DNA from: Gammaproteobacteria bacterium
Lineage (GTDB): Bacteria; Pseudomonadota; Gammaproteobacteria; UBA9214
Length of the DNA stretch: 18,304 nucleotides
Assembly: GCA_029864225.1 (NCBI GenBank)
Contig: JAOTTU010000021.1
Location: 1 to 18,304 of the forward strand
Direction: 5' to 3'
Part shown: positions 7,069 through 14,957 of the stretch, in pieces
How the letters are laid out: each line of letters begins with the position of its first letter
Numbering within the stretch: position 1 is the stretch's first letter
Position numbers and translations under genes: made by a program
The notes under the pieces: model-generated
Databases searched by the model: none
The model's input: only the letters and a program-made list of their open reading frames with translations
What the model was told of the DNA's origin: nothing

Positions 7069-8100
7069 TTACTCCCTGATACGCCAGTGTAGCGTCTTCC
7101 CGGCGTACAGCGGGACGACACTCGAATCCCCGAGCGTGTAGCTGTCCGGTATCTGCCAGTCGGCCTTTTCCAGGGTGAGGGTGTCGGTGTTCGGCGCCAG
7201 GCCGTAGAAGGCCGGTCCATGCCGGCTGGCGAAGCCTTCCAGCCGGTCCAGGGCATTGGCCTCTTCGAAGGCCTGGGCATAGAGTTCCAGGGCGGCATGG
7301 GCGGTATAAATGCCGGCGCAGCCGCAGGCCGATTCCTTGTGTTCGCGGACATGTGGTGCACTGTCGGTGCCGAGGAAGAACCGGGTGCTGCCGCTGGAGG
7401 CCGCCTCCAGCAGTGCCTCGCGGTGGGTCTCGCGCTTGAGTAGCGGCAGGCAATAGGCGTGCGGGCGGATGCCACCCCTGAACATGGCGTTTCTGTTCAG
7501 CAGCAGGTGGTGTGCGGTGATGGTCGCGGCAACCGTGTCCGGTGCCGTCTGCACGAATGCGACCCCGTCACGGGTGGTCACGTGTTCCAGCACAATCCGG
7601 AGCTGCGGGTAGCGGTCCACCAGGGGTTGCAGGTGACGCTCGATGAACACGGCCTCGCGGTCAAACACATCGACGTCGCTGTCGGTGACCTCGGCGTGCA
7701 CCAGCAGGGGGAGGCCGACCTCCACCATGGCCTCGAGGGCGGCATAGGTATTGCTGATCCGGGTGACCCCCGCATCGGAGTGGGTGGTCGCCCCGGCCGG
7801 GTAGAGCTTGACAGCGTGGATATGGTCACTCTGTTTTGCCCGCCGGATTTCCCCGGCTGTGGTGTTGTCGGTCAGGTACAGGGTCATCAGGGGCGTGAAG
7901 CCGGAGCCTGCCGGTGCGGCCGCCAGTATGCGCTCCCGGTAGGCGAGTGCCTGTTCCGTGGTGGTGACCGGCGGGTTCAGGTTCGGCATGATGATGGCGC
8001 GTTTGAACTGGCGCGCGGTGTGCGGGACCACCTGCTGCAATGCCGCGGCGTCGCGGACATGCAGGTGCCAGTCATCGGGCCGGATCAGGGTCAGTTCCAT
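7069..8100 (-). CDS. pyrC: Dihydroorotase, class II (PyrC)
   Basis: The enzyme catalyses the reversible cyclisation of carbamoyl-aspartate to dihydroorotate, third step of de novo pyrimidine synthesis, in the cytoplasm. At 343 residues it is close to the E. coli enzyme (348). The metal-site residues of the amidohydrolase fold are all present with normal spacing: His12 and His14 in DDWHLHVRD, the carboxylated Lys98 in AVKLYPAG, His135 in LLVHAE, His173 in LEHVTT, and Asp246 in LGTDSAPH. The substrate-contacting MPNLNPPVTT is also present. The start codon lies inside the end of the upstream aminopeptidase gene (10-base overlap, ATGGAACTGA), indicating one transcript and probable translational coupling. 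Confidence 0.97.
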   Translation of the reverse strand: MELTLIRPDDWHLHVRDAAALQQVVPHTARQFKRAIIMPNLNPPVTTTEQALAYRERILAAAPAGSGFTPLMTLYLTDNTTAGEIRRAKQSDHIHAVKLYPAGATTHSDAGVTRISNTYAALEAMVEVGLPLLVHAEVTDSDVDVFDREAVFIERHLQPLVDRYPQLRIVLEHVTTRDGVAFVQTAPDTVAATITAHHLLLNRNAMFRGGIRPHAYCLPLLKRETHREALLEAASSGSTRFFLGTDSAPHVREHKESACGCAGIYTAHAALELYAQAFEEANALDRLEGFASRHGPAFYGLAPNTDTLTLEKADWQIPDSYTLGDSSVVPLYAGKTLHWRIRE

Positions 8101-9608
8101 GACTGCTCCAGGACGCCCTGCTGCAGCAGCAGGTTCAGGGTATAGCGTACCCCGAAGCCGGTGGTGTCCGTCGGGATGTGTCCCAGGCCGCCCTTACGGT
8201 GGCTGGCCGCCAGGTCCACGTGAATCCAGTCGATATTGCCATCGACAAAGCGGTTAAGAAACCGCGCGGCCAGTATGTGGTCGGCCTCGCCTTCCAGGGT
8301 GCACTGCTTGGTGTCGGCAAGGGTCGACTTGAGGTCATCGTCGAAATCCTTGTCGAGTGGGAATGGCCAGACCCGTTCGCCGCTGTCCCGCCCTGCCGTT
8401 GTCAGGACGGCATGCAGTGCGTCCCGGTTGCTGAATACACCGCTGTAGCGTGAGGACAGGGAGTAGATGCAGGCGCCTGTCAGGGTGGCATAGTCGATCA
8501 ACAGCTGCGGTTTTTCCTTGCAGGCCAGCGCCAGGGTGTCGGCCAGCACCATGCGGCCCTCGGCATCGGTGTGAATCACCTCGATAGTGGTGCCGTTGCT
8601 GGCAGTCACCACGTCATTGGGCTTGTAGGCCTTGCTGCCGATATGGTTTTGCGCCAGTGCCAGCCAGCAGTCAATCGGATGTTCCAGCCCCAGGCGCGTC
8701 AGTGCCAGCAGGGTCCCCAGGGCCACGGCGCTGCCCTGCATATCCTCATGCATGCCGTTCATGTAACGGGCCGGCTTGACGTTCACGCCACCGGTGTCAA
8801 AGCAGATACCCTTGCCGACCAGGGCCAGGCGCTTGCCACCGCGACCGGCCGGGCGATAGCGCAGATGCACGATGCCGGCGTCATCGACCGGGCTGGCCTG
8901 GGCGACCGCGAGAAAGGCGCCGGCCTTCCGGCGGGCCAGTGCGCGGGTGTTCAGGAAGTCCATTTTCCAGCCTTCATCAGCGGCCAATTGGCTGACAAAC
9001 TCGCGGTAGTGCGTCGGGGTCAGTTCGTTGGCGGGCAGGGCGGACAGCCAGCGCGTCAGGTGATTGCCGATACTCTCCGCCTGTACCTGAGCGAGGTCCA
9101 CCGGTTGTGCCAGTCCATAGACATCGATTCGCTTCAGCGCAGCGGGTTTATCGGCGTCCGACTTGTAGCTGGGCATCGGGCATACCGACGCCAGGATGGC
9201 CGCGCTCAAGGACTCGGCAATGCGCGCTGCTGTCGGTTGTTCAAAGCCGACGATATGCAGCAGCACGGCAGCGGGGTCCTGCACCCGCAATTCGGCGGCG
9301 ATCTTGCGCGCGCTGCTCAGGAGTTCGAAGTGGCTGCTGTCGGGTTCAACGGTTTGCAGGATGACGCGGGTGGCCATTGTGTTAGGCAGGTCGGTCAGTA
9401 ACTGACAGGCGTGTTTGTCCTTGCGCTTGCGACGCTGGAAGCGTGTCTTCAGTACATCCGCATAGGCCAGCCGTTCCCAGTGGGGCTTGCGCGGTGCGTG
9501 CGGCAGCATTATCACGGCCACCCTGAAGCCGTCGATGCGTCGGGTGTCGGCGTCCTTTGTGTGTTGATTTATTTTGATATTTTCGGTGTATCGATAGGGG
9601 ATATCCAT
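8091..9608 (-). CDS. M17-family leucyl aminopeptidase, divergent
   Basis: The 505-residue product has the two-domain plan of PepA: an N-terminal alpha/beta region, then a catalytic domain from about residue 180. The dinuclear metal site can be mapped one-to-one on E. coli PepA by spacing: Lys266 and Asp271 in VGKGICFDTGG, Asp289 in MHEDMQGS, then Asp348 and Glu350 in HTDAEGR. Arg352 is the catalytic-site arginine. Differences from textbook PepA are HTDAEGR in place of NTDAEGR, and MHEDM in place of MKxDM. It should release N-terminal residues from peptides in the cytoplasm; the preferred residue is unknown. The start is ATG 9608, with AAGG nine bases upstream. It overlaps pyrC by ten bases and is divergent from the pdh operon (200-base gap). 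Confidence 0.92.
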   Translation of the reverse strand: MDIPYRYTENIKINQHTKDADTRRIDGFRVAVIMLPHAPRKPHWERLAYADVLKTRFQRRKRKDKHACQLLTDLPNTMATRVILQTVEPDSSHFELLSSARKIAAELRVQDPAAVLLHIVGFEQPTAARIAESLSAAILASVCPMPSYKSDADKPAALKRIDVYGLAQPVDLAQVQAESIGNHLTRWLSALPANELTPTHYREFVSQLAADEGWKMDFLNTRALARRKAGAFLAVAQASPVDDAGIVHLRYRPAGRGGKRLALVGKGICFDTGGVNVKPARYMNGMHEDMQGSAVALGTLLALTRLGLEHPIDCWLALAQNHIGSKAYKPNDVVTASNGTTIEVIHTDAEGRMVLADTLALACKEKPQLLIDYATLTGACIYSLSSRYSGVFSNRDALHAVLTTAGRDSGERVWPFPLDKDFDDDLKSTLADTKQCTLEGEADHILAARFLNRFVDGNIDWIHVDLAASHRKGGLGHIPTDTTGFGVRYTLNLLLQQGVLEQSWN

Positions 9609-9808
9609 GCTATTTGCCTTGACCTGTTAACGCAAAACACAGATCATATCGCGCTTGTTGTATTACGGATACTGCTGTTTCCTTTGTATACAGCAAGCTG
9701 GAAGCCCGCTACGGCCATTCGAGGCGGTAGCGGGGTAATCCCGGCGCATTGGCCGTGCGCAAAACATCCAAAAGACGTCATACATGACGAAGGCATGAAA
9801 CGGACACT

Positions 9809-10801
9809 ATGAAGGTTGCTGATAAAAAACGCTTGTTACGCGAAATGTTGTTTGCCCGGCGCTTCGAGGAGCGCTGTTACGAGTCCTACGTCGAACGTAA
9901 CATCGGCGGGTTTCTGCATCTTTATTCCGGCGAGGAGGCCTGTGCCCATGGTGTACTGGAGGCCGCGGACTTCGATAACGACTATGTGATCACCAGTTAC
10001 CGCGATCACATCCATGCCATCAAGTGGGGCGCCGATCCCAGGAAAGTGATGGCGGAGCTGTATGCCAAGGAGACCGGCGTCAGCAAGGGGCGCGGCGGTT
10101 CCATGCATCTCTTCGACGTCAACAACCGTTTCATGGGTGGTTATGCCCTGGTCGGCGGCCCGTTTCCGCTGGCAGCCGGTATCGCCAAGGCCATCCAGAT
10201 GAAGCGGGGCAAGGAGATCAGCATCTGTTTTCTCGGCGATGCCGCCAACAACCAGGGCACCTTCCATGAGTCACTCAACATGGCCAAGCTCTGGAACCTG
10301 CCGGTGCTGTATGTGTGTGAAAACAACCTCTACGGTATCGGTACCCGCATCGACCGCTCCACGGCCGTGGTGGACCAGTACAAGCGGGTGTCGGCCTATA
10401 ACATCCCGTCGGCCCAGGAAGACGGTCAGGATGTCGAGAAGGTTTACAAGGCGGCAACCAAGGCCATCAAGCACGTGCGCTCCGGCAAGGGCCCCTATTT
10501 TCTCGAGCTGATGACCTACCGCTATCGCGGCCACTCGATGTCGGACTCCAATGCCTACCGCGCCAGGGCGGAGGAACGCATGTGGAGTAAACGTGATCCG
10601 ATCATCATGCTCCGTGATCGTCTGATCGAGAACGGTCAACTGACCAAGAAAGAATACACGGAAATGGATACCGAGATCCTGGACCAGATCGAAAACGAGG
10701 TGATTGCCTATGCCAACGAGTCGCCCGAACCGCATGTCTCGGAAGTCGGGCGCTATGTCCTTGCAGAGAATGACCCGTGGGTCAGGGGCGGGGTGCAATA
10801 A
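9809..10801 (+). CDS. pdhA: Pyruvate dehydrogenase E1 component, alpha subunit
   Basis: The 330-residue product is a thiamine-diphosphate E1 alpha subunit. It decarboxylates a 2-oxo acid, most likely pyruvate, and with E1 beta reductively acetylates the lipoyl arm of E2. Visible family blocks are FLHLYSGEEA, ITSYRDH, KGRGGSMH, the ThDP motif from GDAANNQG (143-150) to ENN (171-173), and YRYRGHSMSD (238-246). The ThDP motif reads GDA where most family members have GDG. The downstream E1 beta gene starts one base after this stop codon. Acetoin dehydrogenase E1 is closely related and cannot be excluded by sequence alone, but no acetoin-specific gene is nearby. The ribosome-binding site is weak (GGA). 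Confidence 0.93.
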   Translation: MKVADKKRLLREMLFARRFEERCYESYVERNIGGFLHLYSGEEACAHGVLEAADFDNDYVITSYRDHIHAIKWGADPRKVMAELYAKETGVSKGRGGSMHLFDVNNRFMGGYALVGGPFPLAAGIAKAIQMKRGKEISICFLGDAANNQGTFHESLNMAKLWNLPVLYVCENNLYGIGTRIDRSTAVVDQYKRVSAYNIPSAQEDGQDVEKVYKAATKAIKHVRSGKGPYFLELMTYRYRGHSMSDSNAYRARAEERMWSKRDPIIMLRDRLIENGQLTKKEYTEMDTEILDQIENEVIAYANESPEPHVSEVGRYVLAENDPWVRGGVQ

Positions 10802-10802
10802 A

Positions 10803-11783
10803 ATGGCAGAAATCATGTTCTGGGAGGCGGTGCGACGCGCCCATGACGAAGAACTCGCTAATGATCCGATGGTGCTGGTCATGGGCGAGGATGTCGGTGT
10901 TGTCGGCGGCACCTACAAGGCGACGCTGGGGCTGTACGACAAGTACGGCGAAGACCGGGTCATCGATACGCCTATTTCAGAAAACGGTTTTACCGGCCTG
11001 GGTATCGGCGCCTCCTTCGTGGGTGTGCGACCCATTATCGAGATCATGTCGGTGAACTTCGCCTGGCTGGCGATGGACCAGATATTCAACACCGCGGCCA
11101 AGGTGCGCTACATGTCAGGTGGCCAGCTGGAGGCGCCGGTGGTGATACGTTCACCCGGCGGTACCGCACACCAGCTGGGTTCGCAGCACTCGGCCCGCAT
11201 GGAGAAGGTCTTCATGGGGATTGCCGGTTTGCGCGTGGCCACACCGTCAAACCCGCGCCAGGCCTACGGTCTCCTGAAGTCGGCGGTGCGCTGCAATGAC
11301 CCGGTGATCATCTACGAACACGAACTCATGTATAACATGAAGGGCGAGGTGCCTGAACAGGAATACTTTCACCCGCTGGAAGGTTCCGAGATTGTCAGGC
11401 CGGGGCGTGATGTGACCCTGTTTGGCTACAATATCTCCGTGCACTGGTGCCTGCAGGCGGCCGACCTGTTGTCCAGCCATCATGGCATCGAAGCCGAGGT
11501 TATCGACCTGTATGCGCTGAGCCCGCTGGACCGTGCGGGAATCCGCGACTCGGTCACGCGCACCCATCGCGTGGTCATCGTGGAAGAGGCCGAGCCGATG
11601 GTGGGTGTGGGCGCCGAAGTGATGGCGATCATCAATGAAGAATGTTTCTTCGAACTGGATGCCGCACCGGTCCGGGTTTCCGCGCTGAACATGCCGATTC
11701 CCTACAACCACTCGCTGGAGAAGGCGGTGCTGCCGGATGCCAATGACGTGGTCGAGGCAGTGCGCGGCATGTTCGGCGTTTAG
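10803..11783 (+). CDS. pdhB: Pyruvate dehydrogenase E1 component, beta subunit
   Basis: The 326-residue product starts at ATG 10803, one base after the E1 alpha stop; the in-frame extension to 10704 lies inside E1 alpha and is not used. E1 beta features are VMGEDVGVVGG, DTPISENGFTGLGIGA with the conserved Glu next to the ThDP aminopyrimidine, RSPGGTAHQLGSQHS, GLRVATPSNP and the C-terminal EEAEPMVGVGAEV. It forms the alpha2beta2 E1 with the preceding gene product and supplies the pyrophosphate-distal half of the ThDP site. It is followed by a 211-base spacer holding a palindromic repeat before the E2-E3 gene, which is unusual inside an operon of this kind. Confidence 0.94.
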   Translation: MAEIMFWEAVRRAHDEELANDPMVLVMGEDVGVVGGTYKATLGLYDKYGEDRVIDTPISENGFTGLGIGASFVGVRPIIEIMSVNFAWLAMDQIFNTAAKVRYMSGGQLEAPVVIRSPGGTAHQLGSQHSARMEKVFMGIAGLRVATPSNPRQAYGLLKSAVRCNDPVIIYEHELMYNMKGEVPEQEYFHPLEGSEIVRPGRDVTLFGYNISVHWCLQAADLLSSHHGIEAEVIDLYALSPLDRAGIRDSVTRTHRVVIVEEAEPMVGVGAEVMAIINEECFFELDAAPVRVSALNMPIPYNHSLEKAVLPDANDVVEAVRGMFGV

Positions 11784-11802
11784 CCGGTATTGTGAATAAA
11801 CA

Positions 11803-11964
11803 TTCACCGCAGAGACGCAAAGAACGCAGAGAACATAAAAACAAGGATTGCAAAAATACTTTCGAAGGTGGTGACCCGTTCGAGTGCATTTGACTGATAG
11901 TTCTTGGTTCTTGACATTCTTAATGCTCTTGACTTTCTTTGCGTCCTTTGCGTCTCTGCGGTGA
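11803..11964. repeat. Palindromic element with TTCACCGCAGAGACGCA arms, inside the pdh operon
   Basis: The arms 11804-11833 and 11935-11964 are inverted copies differing at two of 30 positions. They share the core TCACCGCAGAGACGCAAAG and enclose about 100 bases of AT-richer sequence. A sister element with the same core lies at 14686-14931. A TTGACA hexamer at 11911-11916 lies inside the spacer, but only a poor -10 follows. The element separates pdhB from the E2-E3 gene. Confidence 0.85.
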
Positions 11965-11994
11965 GAACTGATTTCCTACAAGGAACGGCGTTTC

Positions 11995-14676
11995 ATGTCT
12001 GAACCCTATGTAATCAAGATGCCCCAGCTTTCCGACACCATGACAGAAGGTGTCGTCGTCAGCTGGGAGAAGAATATCGGCGATAAAATCAAGCGTGGTG
12101 ACATCGTCGCCACGGTGGAGACTGACAAGGCCATCATGGATGTGGAGGTTTTCCGTGACGGTTTTCTTTCAGGCCCGATTGCACCGGTGGACGCCGTGGT
12201 CGCGGTGACCCATGCGATTGGCTACCTGGTTGATTCGCCCGATGACGTGGTGCACGACGAGGCGGAACTGGTCTCGGCGGAGCCGGTCGAAACGGCGCCG
12301 GCCGCAGCGCCGGTCGCAGCACCAGCCCCGGCAGCGCCATCGCGGCCAACGGCTGCGCCCCAGGCCACCACGGCTGCCGCCGGCAGTGCGGCCCCGGCAG
12401 CGCGCCCGCAGGGTGGCAAGGCCTCGCCGCTGGCGCGCAAGCTGGCCGGTCAGGTCAATGCCGATCTCGATCGCTTGAGTGGCAGTGGCCCGGGTGGTGT
12501 GATCACCGTGGCCGACATCCAGCGGGCACCCGCGGCGTACGAGGTTGCCGTTCCCGGCAAGGGCCGCCCCATGAGGTCGATGGAGAAGGCCATCGCACGC
12601 GCCATGTCAGCCTCGCTCACCATGCCGACCTTCCGGATGAGTTCCCATATCCACCTGCAGACTCTGATGACGGCCGCCAAGCAGCACAGCGTATCGGTGA
12701 CCGTGGCGATTGCGCGCGCCTGTGCGCTGGCCATGAAGGAACATCCGAAGCTGAACTGGTGTTACCAGCCGGAGGAAAAGCTGATTGAACGCGAGCAGGT
12801 CGACATCGGCATGGCGGTGGCAGCCGACGATGGCGGACTGGTTGTGCCCATCCTGCGCAATGTCGAATCACGCGACCTTGAAGACCTGAACAACGACTGG
12901 AAGGACCTGGTGGCACGTGCGCGCACCCGCCACCTGAACCCGGAGGAATTCACCGGGGCCACCTTCCAGGTATCGAATATGGGTATGTTCGATGTCAGCT
13001 ACTTCAACGCAATTGCCACGCCGGGACTGGCGGCCATCCTGGCCATCTCATCCAATACCGAGAAGGGCAGCGCCTTTACCATCACGGCGGACCACCGCGT
13101 CATCAACGGGGCGGATGTCGCGAAATACCTCTATACCCTGAAGGGCCTGATCGAGCAGCCATTCGACTGGATGGGACCGGGCGGCCCGGCCATACCCGCG
13201 GGTGACTGGGACTACGACGTGGTGGTCATCGGTGGCGGACCCGGCGGGGAAGACTGTGCGCGTGACCTGGTTGGCCAAGGCCTGAAGGTCGCCCTGATCA
13301 ACGACTCACCCTTTCCGGGTGGCGAATGCCTGTGGCGTGGCTGTATCCCGTCCAAGGCCTGGCGGGCAGCGGCCGATCGCCTGCGCGACCGCGCCGAGGA
13401 TGCACACCTCGGTGTGACCGGGACCAGCAAGGCCCGGCTGGTCTGGAAGGAACTCGAGAACACCCGGCGTGGCGTCCTGGAGACCCGCGGCGGCATGGCG
13501 CTCAAGACCGACAAGGGCGTCAGGATCGTCTACATACACGGTTTCGGGCAGTTTGTTGACGACCATCACGTGGCCATTCATACCTCCACCAACCAGGATG
13601 ACCCGCACACTCGCGCGGCCATCCCGACGGCCAAACCGGAGAAGACCATCAGTTTCGGCTGTGCCGTGATTGCCACCGGCGCACCGCCGTTCGTACCGCC
13701 AATCCCGGGGGCCAGGGAAGGCCTGGAAACTAGCGGCGTACTGACTTCGGACACCGTGTGGGCCCTGGAGAGCCCGCCGAAGAAACTCGCCGTGATCGGC
13801 GCCGGCGCCATCGGCGTGGAAATGGCGCAGATCTTCCAGGACTTTGGCAGCAAGGTCACCCTGCTGGAGGCACAGGAGCGCATCCTGGCCGAGGTCGAGC
13901 CCGAGATCGCGCAGAACCTGGAGGCGATCCTTGTCGACGAGCCGCGCCTGGACCTGCAGACATCTGCCGTGGTGAACCGGATCTCCGGCAGGCCGGGCGC
14001 GATGAAGCTCGCCTACACCGATGCGGAAGGCAAGAAACGTACCCTCACCGTGGACCGTGTCATCATGGCGACCGGCAAGCGTCCGGCCCTGGACGAACTG
14101 AACCTGGAGGCTGCGGGCGTGGCCAGCACGGCCGGGATTGTCACGGCCGATGCCCGCTGCCGTACCAGCGTGCCGCATATCTTTGCCCTGGGTGACGTCA
14201 TCGGCGGCCTGATGCTGGCGCACACGGCCGCGCAGCAGGGGCGGGTCACGGCGGCCACCCTGCTCGGCGAGAATATGAAGTACGATCAGGACAAAGACTG
14301 TGGCGTCATCTTCAGCCGGCCCCAGGCCGCCTTCGTGGGCCTCTCGGTCACGCAGGCGAAGGAGCGGGGCATCGATGCCGTGGAGGTGAAGGTGCCGATG
14401 AATATCGACGCCAAGGCGATGATCAATAACGAGATCCACGGCATGATCAAGATCGTTGCGGACAAGACCACGCACCGCGTGCTGGGCGTGCATTTCCTGG
14501 CGGACCACGCGGACACCCTGATCGGCGAGGCCGTGATGATGGTCTCCGGTAACCTGACACTGGAGCAGGTGGGCGAGGCGATCCACCCGCATCCGACCCA
14601 GACCGAGCTGTTTGGCGACATGGCGCGCCGCCTGCTGTCACGCCTGCGCCGCAGCCGCAAAAAGGCGAAGGCCTGA
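11995..14676 (+). CDS. Fused E2-E3: dihydrolipoamide acetyltransferase / dihydrolipoamide dehydrogenase
   Basis: One 893-residue polypeptide carries two enzymes of the pyruvate dehydrogenase complex. Residues 1-80 form a lipoyl domain with lipoyl-lysine Lys45 in VETDKAIM. An Ala/Pro-rich swinging linker covers about 95-140. An E1/E3-binding domain follows at 142-178 (ASPLARKLA to TVADIQRA). The E2 acyltransferase core spans about 190-390, with DHRVING at 366-372. After a short PGGPAIPAGDW linker, E3 starts at about 406. Its parts are FAD fold VVIGGGPGGEDCA, redox pair Cys445/Cys450 in GGECLWRGCIPSK, NAD fold IGAGAIGVEMA (601-611), ALGDV (731-735), and the dimer-interface HPHPTQTE with His866 and Glu871. 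E2 transfers acetyl to CoA and E3 reoxidises the lipoyl arm with NAD+. Separate E2 and E3 chains are the rule. The start is ATG 11995 with AAGGAA nine bases upstream. The C-terminus is very basic (Arg/Lys-rich). Confidence 0.95.
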   Translation: MSEPYVIKMPQLSDTMTEGVVVSWEKNIGDKIKRGDIVATVETDKAIMDVEVFRDGFLSGPIAPVDAVVAVTHAIGYLVDSPDDVVHDEAELVSAEPVETAPAAAPVAAPAPAAPSRPTAAPQATTAAAGSAAPAARPQGGKASPLARKLAGQVNADLDRLSGSGPGGVITVADIQRAPAAYEVAVPGKGRPMRSMEKAIARAMSASLTMPTFRMSSHIHLQTLMTAAKQHSVSVTVAIARACALAMKEHPKLNWCYQPEEKLIEREQVDIGMAVAADDGGLVVPILRNVESRDLEDLNNDWKDLVARARTRHLNPEEFTGATFQVSNMGMFDVSYFNAIATPGLAAILAISSNTEKGSAFTITADHRVINGADVAKYLYTLKGLIEQPFDWMGPGGPAIPAGDWDYDVVVIGGGPGGEDCARDLVGQGLKVALINDSPFPGGECLWRGCIPSKAWRAAADRLRDRAEDAHLGVTGTSKARLVWKELENTRRGVLETRGGMALKTDKGVRIVYIHGFGQFVDDHHVAIHTSTNQDDPHTRAAIPTAKPEKTISFGCAVIATGAPPFVPPIPGAREGLETSGVLTSDTVWALESPPKKLAVIGAGAIGVEMAQIFQDFGSKVTLLEAQERILAEVEPEIAQNLEAILVDEPRLDLQTSAVVNRISGRPGAMKLAYTDAEGKKRTLTVDRVIMATGKRPALDELNLEAAGVASTAGIVTADARCRTSVPHIFALGDVIGGLMLAHTAAQQGRVTAATLLGENMKYDQDKDCGVIFSRPQAAFVGLSVTQAKERGIDAVEVKVPMNIDAKAMINNEIHGMIKIVADKTTHRVLGVHFLADHADTLIGEAVMMVSGNLTLEQVGEAIHPHPTQTELFGDMARRLLSRLRRSRKKAKA

Positions 14677-14685
14677 AACACATTA

Positions 14686-14931
14686 TTCACCGCAGAGACG
14701 CAGAGAACACAGAGAACTCTTAAAGATAAAATAGTGTGGAATAATCAAATCATCATTGATCAATCTATGATTGTTTATATGCCACGTCATTGCGAGCGTA
14801 GCGAAGCAATCTCCTGATAATGATAGTACGCTTAATGAGTGAGAGATTGCTTCGACGCTTCGCGCCTCGCAATGACGAATCAACCAGAATATTCTTCTTT
14901 ATCTCTGCGTTCTCTGCGTCTCTGCGGTGAA
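14686..14931. repeat. Palindromic element with TTCACCGCAGAGACGCA arms, second copy, carrying a nested repeat
   Basis: The arms 14686-14715 and 14902-14931 are inverted copies with a single mismatch in 30 positions. They carry the same core as the element at 11803-11964, and together the two elements bracket the E2-E3 gene. The interior here is longer and holds a different palindromic element at 14785-14877. Confidence 0.87.
14785..14877. repeat. Nested palindrome with CGTCATTGCGAG arms
   Basis: The left arm 14785-14813 runs from CGTCATTGCGAGCG to GAAGCAATCTC. The right arm 14843-14877 is its inverted copy, with six extra bases. The spacer is about 29 bases. Repeats with this CGTCATTGCGAG...GAAGCAATCTC pattern are, from general knowledge, widespread in many bacterial genomes as non-coding dispersed elements. 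Small hypothetical proteins are often wrongly called over them. Confidence 0.85.
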
Positions 14932-14957
14932 ATTTATTATCCAAATGGACCCTGACT

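Noticed and set aside
8571..9401. 276-codon plus-strand frame opposite the M17 aminopeptidase
   Set aside because: It is a shadow of a well-supported minus-strand gene, with His/Gln/Arg-rich nonsense composition.
9411..9812. 133-codon plus-strand frame running into the pdhA start
   Set aside because: The first half is antisense to the aminopeptidase and the second half is the divergent intergenic region. No ribosome-binding site or recognisable domain was seen.
11632..11889. 85-codon minus-strand frame over the pdhB end and spacer
   Set aside because: Half is antisense to pdhB and the rest translates the palindromic arm (SLRLCGE again). There is no ribosome-binding site or protein-like pattern.
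13306..14592. 428-codon minus-strand open frame opposite the E3 domain
   Set aside because: Antisense frames stay open by chance in GC-rich genes. The plus strand carries an unmistakable E3 with all catalytic motifs.
14683..14883. 66-codon minus-strand frame between the E2-E3 gene and argG
   Set aside because: It is made entirely of the two nested palindromic repeats. Peptides such as DCFATLAMT and SLRLCGE are typical false translations of these elements.
11803..14931. The E2-E3 gene plus its flanking repeats as a composite transposon
   Set aside because: The flanking elements are short palindromes without a transposase. The gene belongs functionally to the pdh operon, so shared repeats alone do not show mobilisation.
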